In this document: positions 35,729 to 38,719 of the stretch, in pieces
Layout: every line of letters starts with the position of its first letter
How positions within the stretch are numbered: the stretch's first letter is position 1
NCBI RefSeq assembly: GCF_905480415.1
Contig: NZ_CAJQQI010000100.1
Span: 1-38,719, forward strand
Length of the DNA stretch: 38,719 nt
Direction: 5' to 3'
Source: an uncultured Algibacter sp.
GTDB lineage: Bacteria; Bacteroidota; Bacteroidia; Flavobacteriales; Flavobacteriaceae
Position numbers and translations under genes: made by a program
Notes under the pieces: generated by a model
Told to the model about the DNA's origin: nothing
The model's input: only the letters and a program-made list of their open reading frames with translations
Database searches by the model: none

Positions 35729-37170
35729 TGTCAATAAACAAAAAAACCAAAATAGTAGCAACTTTAGGACCCGCTACAAGTACTAAGGAAGTTTTAAAAA
35801 ACATGCTTGATGAAGGCGCAAATGTATTTAGAATAAACTTCTCTCATGCAGATTATAGCGATGTAAAGGAGCGTGTTCAAATGATACGTGAGCTAAATGA
35901 AGAACATGGCTATACGGCAGCTATTCTTGCAGATTTACAAGGCCCAAAACTTCGTCTAGGTGTGATGAAGGAGGAAGTAGTTGTAAATCCTGGAGATGAA
36001 ATAATCTTTGCTACGGGTGAACGTTTTGAAGGTACAAAAGAACGTGTTTATATGACCTATGATAGGTTTCCGCAAGATGCAAAACCTGGCGAACGTATTC
36101 TTTTAGATGATGGTAAATTACTTTTTGAAGTGATTTCTACTGATAAAAAGAAAGAAGTAAAAGCAAAAGTGATTCAAGGAGGTCCCTTAAAGTCTAAAAA
36201 AGGAGTTAACCTTCCAAATACTGATATTTCACAACCAGCATTAACAGAAAAAGATATTGAAGATGCTATTTTCGCCATTAGTCTTGAGGTAGATTGGATT
36301 GCACTCTCTTTTGTGCGTCATGCAGAAGATTTAATGCAATTGCGTGATTTAATAGCAAAACATTCTGATCATAAAATTCCAATTATAGCTAAAATTGAAA
36401 AGCCAGAAGCCGTAGAAAATATTGATAAAATTGTTGCACATTGTGATGGTTTAATGGTAGCTCGTGGAGATTTAGGAGTAGAAGTACCTGCTGAAGCAGT
36501 ACCACTTATTCAAAAGCAATTGGTGTTACGTGCTAAAAAAGCAAGAATTCCAGTAATTATTGCAACGCAAATGATGGAAACTATGATTGATAGCTTAACT
36601 CCAACAAGAGCAGAGGTAAATGATGTTGCAAATTCTGTTATGGATGGTGCCGATGCTGTAATGCTTTCTGGTGAAACATCAGTAGGTCAATATCCAGTTG
36701 AAGTAATTAGGCAAATGGCTAATATTTTAAAAAGTGTAGAGAACTCGAAATTAATTCAAGTTCCGCAATTGCCACCACATATTCGAACCAACCGTTATAT
36801 CACAAAATCTATATGTTACCATGCCGCTAATATGGCAAACGAAATTAATGCAAAAGCCATTTCAACATTAACAAATAGTGGGTACACAGCATTTCAAATT
36901 TCGGCATGGAGACCATCATGTCATATTTTAGTATTTACATCAAACAAACGTATTTTAACACGTTTAAGTTTACTTTGGGGCGTTCGCGCGTTTTATTATG
37001 ACAAATTTGTAAGCACCGATGAAACTATTGACGACGTTAACGGTATTGCCTGTAAAATGGGTTATTTAGATGTTGGTGATATGCTAATAAGTTTAGCAGC
37101 AATGCCAATGAAAGAAAAGGGCATGGTAAACACGCTTCGTGTTACCGAAATTGAAACCTGTAATTTTTAA
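35728..37170 (+). CDS. pyk: Pyruvate kinase
   Basis: A 480-residue glycolytic enzyme. Visible are KIVATLGPATSTKEVL, VFRINFSHADY (substrate site), ILADLQGPKLRLG, the catalytic lysine region IPIIAKIEKPEAVENID, GLMVARGDLGVEVP (metal site) and the signature TQMMETMIDSLTPTRAEVNDVAN. The C-terminal allosteric domain is complete. It converts phosphoenolpyruvate and ADP to pyruvate and ATP. It is coupled to the small gene before it. The dispersed repeat copy B starts 14 bp after its stop. Confidence 0.97.
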   Translation: MSINKKTKIVATLGPATSTKEVLKNMLDEGANVFRINFSHADYSDVKERVQMIRELNEEHGYTAAILADLQGPKLRLGVMKEEVVVNPGDEIIFATGERFEGTKERVYMTYDRFPQDAKPGERILLDDGKLLFEVISTDKKKEVKAKVIQGGPLKSKKGVNLPNTDISQPALTEKDIEDAIFAISLEVDWIALSFVRHAEDLMQLRDLIAKHSDHKIPIIAKIEKPEAVENIDKIVAHCDGLMVARGDLGVEVPAEAVPLIQKQLVLRAKKARIPVIIATQMMETMIDSLTPTRAEVNDVANSVMDGADAVMLSGETSVGQYPVEVIRQMANILKSVENSKLIQVPQLPPHIRTNRYITKSICYHAANMANEINAKAISTLTNSGYTAFQISAWRPSCHILVFTSNKRILTRLSLLWGVRAFYYDKFVSTDETIDDVNGIACKMGYLDVGDMLISLAAMPMKEKGMVNTLRVTEIETCNF

Positions 37171-37183
37171 ATTATAAATATTT

Positions 37184-37288
37184 GGGCGTTACCTAAAGGT
37201 CGGGCTTTGCACTATATCTTTTAAATAGAAAAAACTGCCCAAAAGCAGTTTTTTCTATTTAAAAGGATGCCGTTGCAATCGCTAACAC
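37184..37288 (+). repeat. Dispersed foldable repeat, copy B
   Basis: A 105-bp element beginning GGGCGTTACC and ending GCTAACAC. The left arm matches copy A at 34 of 37 positions. At its centre TTTTAAATAGAAAAAACTGC (37219-37238) and its exact reverse complement (37245-37264) form a 20-bp perfect stem with a 6-nt loop CCAAAA. Outside this, ATC pairs with GAT past one bulged G. The central sequence is unrelated to that of copy A although both are complementary. It may also terminate pyk transcription, since a T-rich run lies in the second arm. Confidence 0.75.
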
Positions 37289-37386
37289 ACTTGTACACTA
37301 ACTTATATTTTAAAACAGAAGTTATTTTATTTTTGGAGAAGTTCGTTTAGTAGGTTGATGTAATACACACGCCAAAATATCGGGAG

Positions 37387-37410
37387 CAAAAGAGTTGCGG
37401 AGCTCTTTTG
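37387..37410 (-). terminator. Possible weak terminator downstream of dinB
   Basis: CAAAAGAG and CTCTTTTG form an 8-bp stem with an 8-nt loop, 49 bp beyond the dinB stop. The following minus-strand sequence has no long T-run, so termination would be weak. Confidence 0.3.
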
Positions 37411-37458
37411 GTAACTTTTCTGATAAAGTCAAGTGGTTACTTAATCGTTAATAACAAT

Positions 37459-38559
37459 TTAAAACTCAAACCTCAATTGTACGCTAACACTTTTTTTTAG
37501 TTCAGGTTTTTTCTTTTTTTCAGTGTTTAAATTAGACATAGAAATGCCTAATAATCGAACAGAATTACTCAACTTTTCTTGGTATAATAAATCTTTAGCG
37601 GTTTCTAAAATCACGTCTTTATCACCTATATAATAGGGTAAAGTTTTGCTACGAGTGTGCAACGTAAAATCGCTATACTTAATTTTTAAAGTCACCGTTT
37701 TCCCAGCGACGTTGCTTTTTAATAATCTACGTGAAACTTCTTCTGCTATGTGCTCTAACTTTTCAAGCATAAATATTTCAGAAGATAAGTTTTTATTAAA
37801 CGTACGTTCAGCAGCTAAACTTTTCCGGATTCTATTAGGTTTTACTTCACTATTATGAACCCCTCTAACAATGTAATAATAGGATCCTCCAGATTTTCCG
37901 AAGTGTTCATCTAAATACTCTAAAGATTTCTGCTTCAAATCGAATCCGGTAAAAATACCTTTTTGGTACATTTTTTCGGCGGTAACTTTACCAACACCGT
38001 AAAATTTTCTAATATCCAATTGTTCTAAAAACGCAATAACTTCTTCAGGGTTTACCGTTTTTTGTCCGTTAGGTTTATTATAATCGCTGGCAACTTTGGC
38101 TATAAATTTATTAATAGAAATGCCTGCTGAAGCCGTTAAACCAACTTCATTAAAAATCCGTTCTCGAATTTCTTTTGCAATTAAAGACGCACTTGGGTTT
38201 CCTTTCTTGTTTTTTGTAACATCTAAGTACGCTTCATCAAGAGATAACGGTTCAACCAAATCCGTATAATCATAAAATATCTTTCTAATCTTTTTTGATA
38301 TTTCATTATATCTATCAAAATCTGTCTTCACAAAAATTAATTCTGGACACAATTTAACAGCCAGTGTTCCAGCCATAGCACTTTTAACTCCAAATTTTCT
38401 AGCCTCATAACTGGCAGCACTTACCACACCACGTTTTCCGCCGCCACCAACCGCAATGGCTTTCCCTTTAAGTTTAGGATTATCCATTTGCGCTACAGAG
38501 GCATAAAATGCATCCATATCTACATGAATAATTTTTCGCAACGTTAAATTGGTAGTCAT
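37459..38559 (-). CDS. dinB: DNA polymerase IV (Y-family)
   Basis: A 366-residue translesion polymerase. Catalytic motifs are IIHVDMDAFYASVAQ (first Asp) and LVEPLSLDEAYLDVT (Asp-Glu). GVVSAASYEARKFGVKSAM is the finger region. A helix-hairpin-helix lies in IRKFYGVGKVTAEKM. The little-finger domain follows, and the C-terminus VQLRFEF resembles a sliding-clamp-binding motif. It copies past damaged bases with low fidelity. It is apparently monocistronic. An inverted repeat overlapping its promoter box suggests repression, perhaps as part of a damage response. Confidence 0.96.
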   Translation of the reverse strand: MTTNLTLRKIIHVDMDAFYASVAQMDNPKLKGKAIAVGGGGKRGVVSAASYEARKFGVKSAMAGTLAVKLCPELIFVKTDFDRYNEISKKIRKIFYDYTDLVEPLSLDEAYLDVTKNKKGNPSASLIAKEIRERIFNEVGLTASAGISINKFIAKVASDYNKPNGQKTVNPEEVIAFLEQLDIRKFYGVGKVTAEKMYQKGIFTGFDLKQKSLEYLDEHFGKSGGSYYYIVRGVHNSEVKPNRIRKSLAAERTFNKNLSSEIFMLEKLEHIAEEVSRRLLKSNVAGKTVTLKIKYSDFTLHTRSKTLPYYIGDKDVILETAKDLLYQEKLSNSVRLLGISMSNLNTEKKKKPELKKSVSVQLRFEF

Positions 38560-38575
38560 TCTTTGATTCTTAATT

Positions 38576-38602
38576 CTATCAAAAATAAGATATCTTTGAT
38601 AG
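38576..38602 (-). promoter_or_regulatory. dinB -7 box overlapped by an inverted repeat (candidate operator)
   Basis: On the minus strand TATTTTTG (38587-38580) matches TAnnTTTG and ends 20 nt before the dinB ATG. A perfect inverted repeat, CTATCAAA (38576-38583) and TTTGATAG (38595-38602) with an 11-bp spacer, covers it. A TTG 24 bp upstream of the box is a loose -33 match. Confidence 0.45.
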
Positions 38603-38719
38603 AGATTATGCCAATAGATGAAACTAATTTATAATCACAAGGCTATATTTGGGACACGCAATCGGATATGTTATATGCAGCTATTCGAGCAATAATAGCA
38701 TTAATGACACTAAGCTAAT
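38603..38719. other. Window end, no gene recognised
   Basis: The last ~117 bp beyond the dinB operator contain no convincing start of a gene on either strand; frames are short and interrupted. I see no RNA gene. Confidence 0.5.

Overview
The window is ordinary flavobacterial chromosome (phylum Bacteroidota, family Flavobacteriaceae). Evidence: low GC; a SusC/SusD pair; Bacteroidota-type promoter boxes (TAnnTTTG) with no obvious Shine-Dalgarno sequences; the NagB/PIG-L fusion; the purN / acpP-fabF-rnc-pyk neighbourhood; and viroplasmin-type RNase H. I see no phage, insertion sequence, CRISPR array, rRNA or tRNA.

Region 1 (1-17212) is an amino-sugar (chitin-derived GlcNAc) utilisation locus. 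On the minus strand a probable operon reads SusC transporter, SusD-like lipoprotein, NagB/PIG-L fusion, GH20 beta-N-acetylhexosaminidase, BadF-type GlcNAc kinase, and a very large FG-GAP/ASPIC lipoprotein that runs off the left edge. Divergent from susC, on the plus strand, are a LytS-type histidine kinase, a LytTR response regulator, a FucP/NagP-type sugar permease and a DUF5009/HGSNAT-like membrane protein. Together they could import oligosaccharide, cut it, phosphorylate GlcNAc, and deacetylate and deaminate it to fructose-6-P. No chitinase and no separate nagA are visible.

Region 2 (17335-27592) is housekeeping: an alpha/beta hydrolase, the AddB-like and AddA-like subunits of a recombination nuclease separated by ompA and kbl, then a manganese-type superoxide dismutase.

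Region 3 (27593-28274) is a 680-bp gene-free stretch with the most unusual content: a foldable dispersed repeat (second copy at 37184-37288, after pyk) and a duplicated ~70-nt unit that looks like two small RNAs on the minus strand.

Region 4 (28275-38719) holds a divergent PurF-like protein, a PfkB kinase, RNase H, PurN, the ACP-FabF-RNase III-IPExxxVDY-pyruvate kinase cluster, the second repeat copy, and DNA polymerase IV with an operator-like inverted repeat over its promoter. No wholly new multi-gene system is evident. The best leads are the repeat family, the twin sRNA candidates, the NagB/PIG-L fusion and several hairpins.
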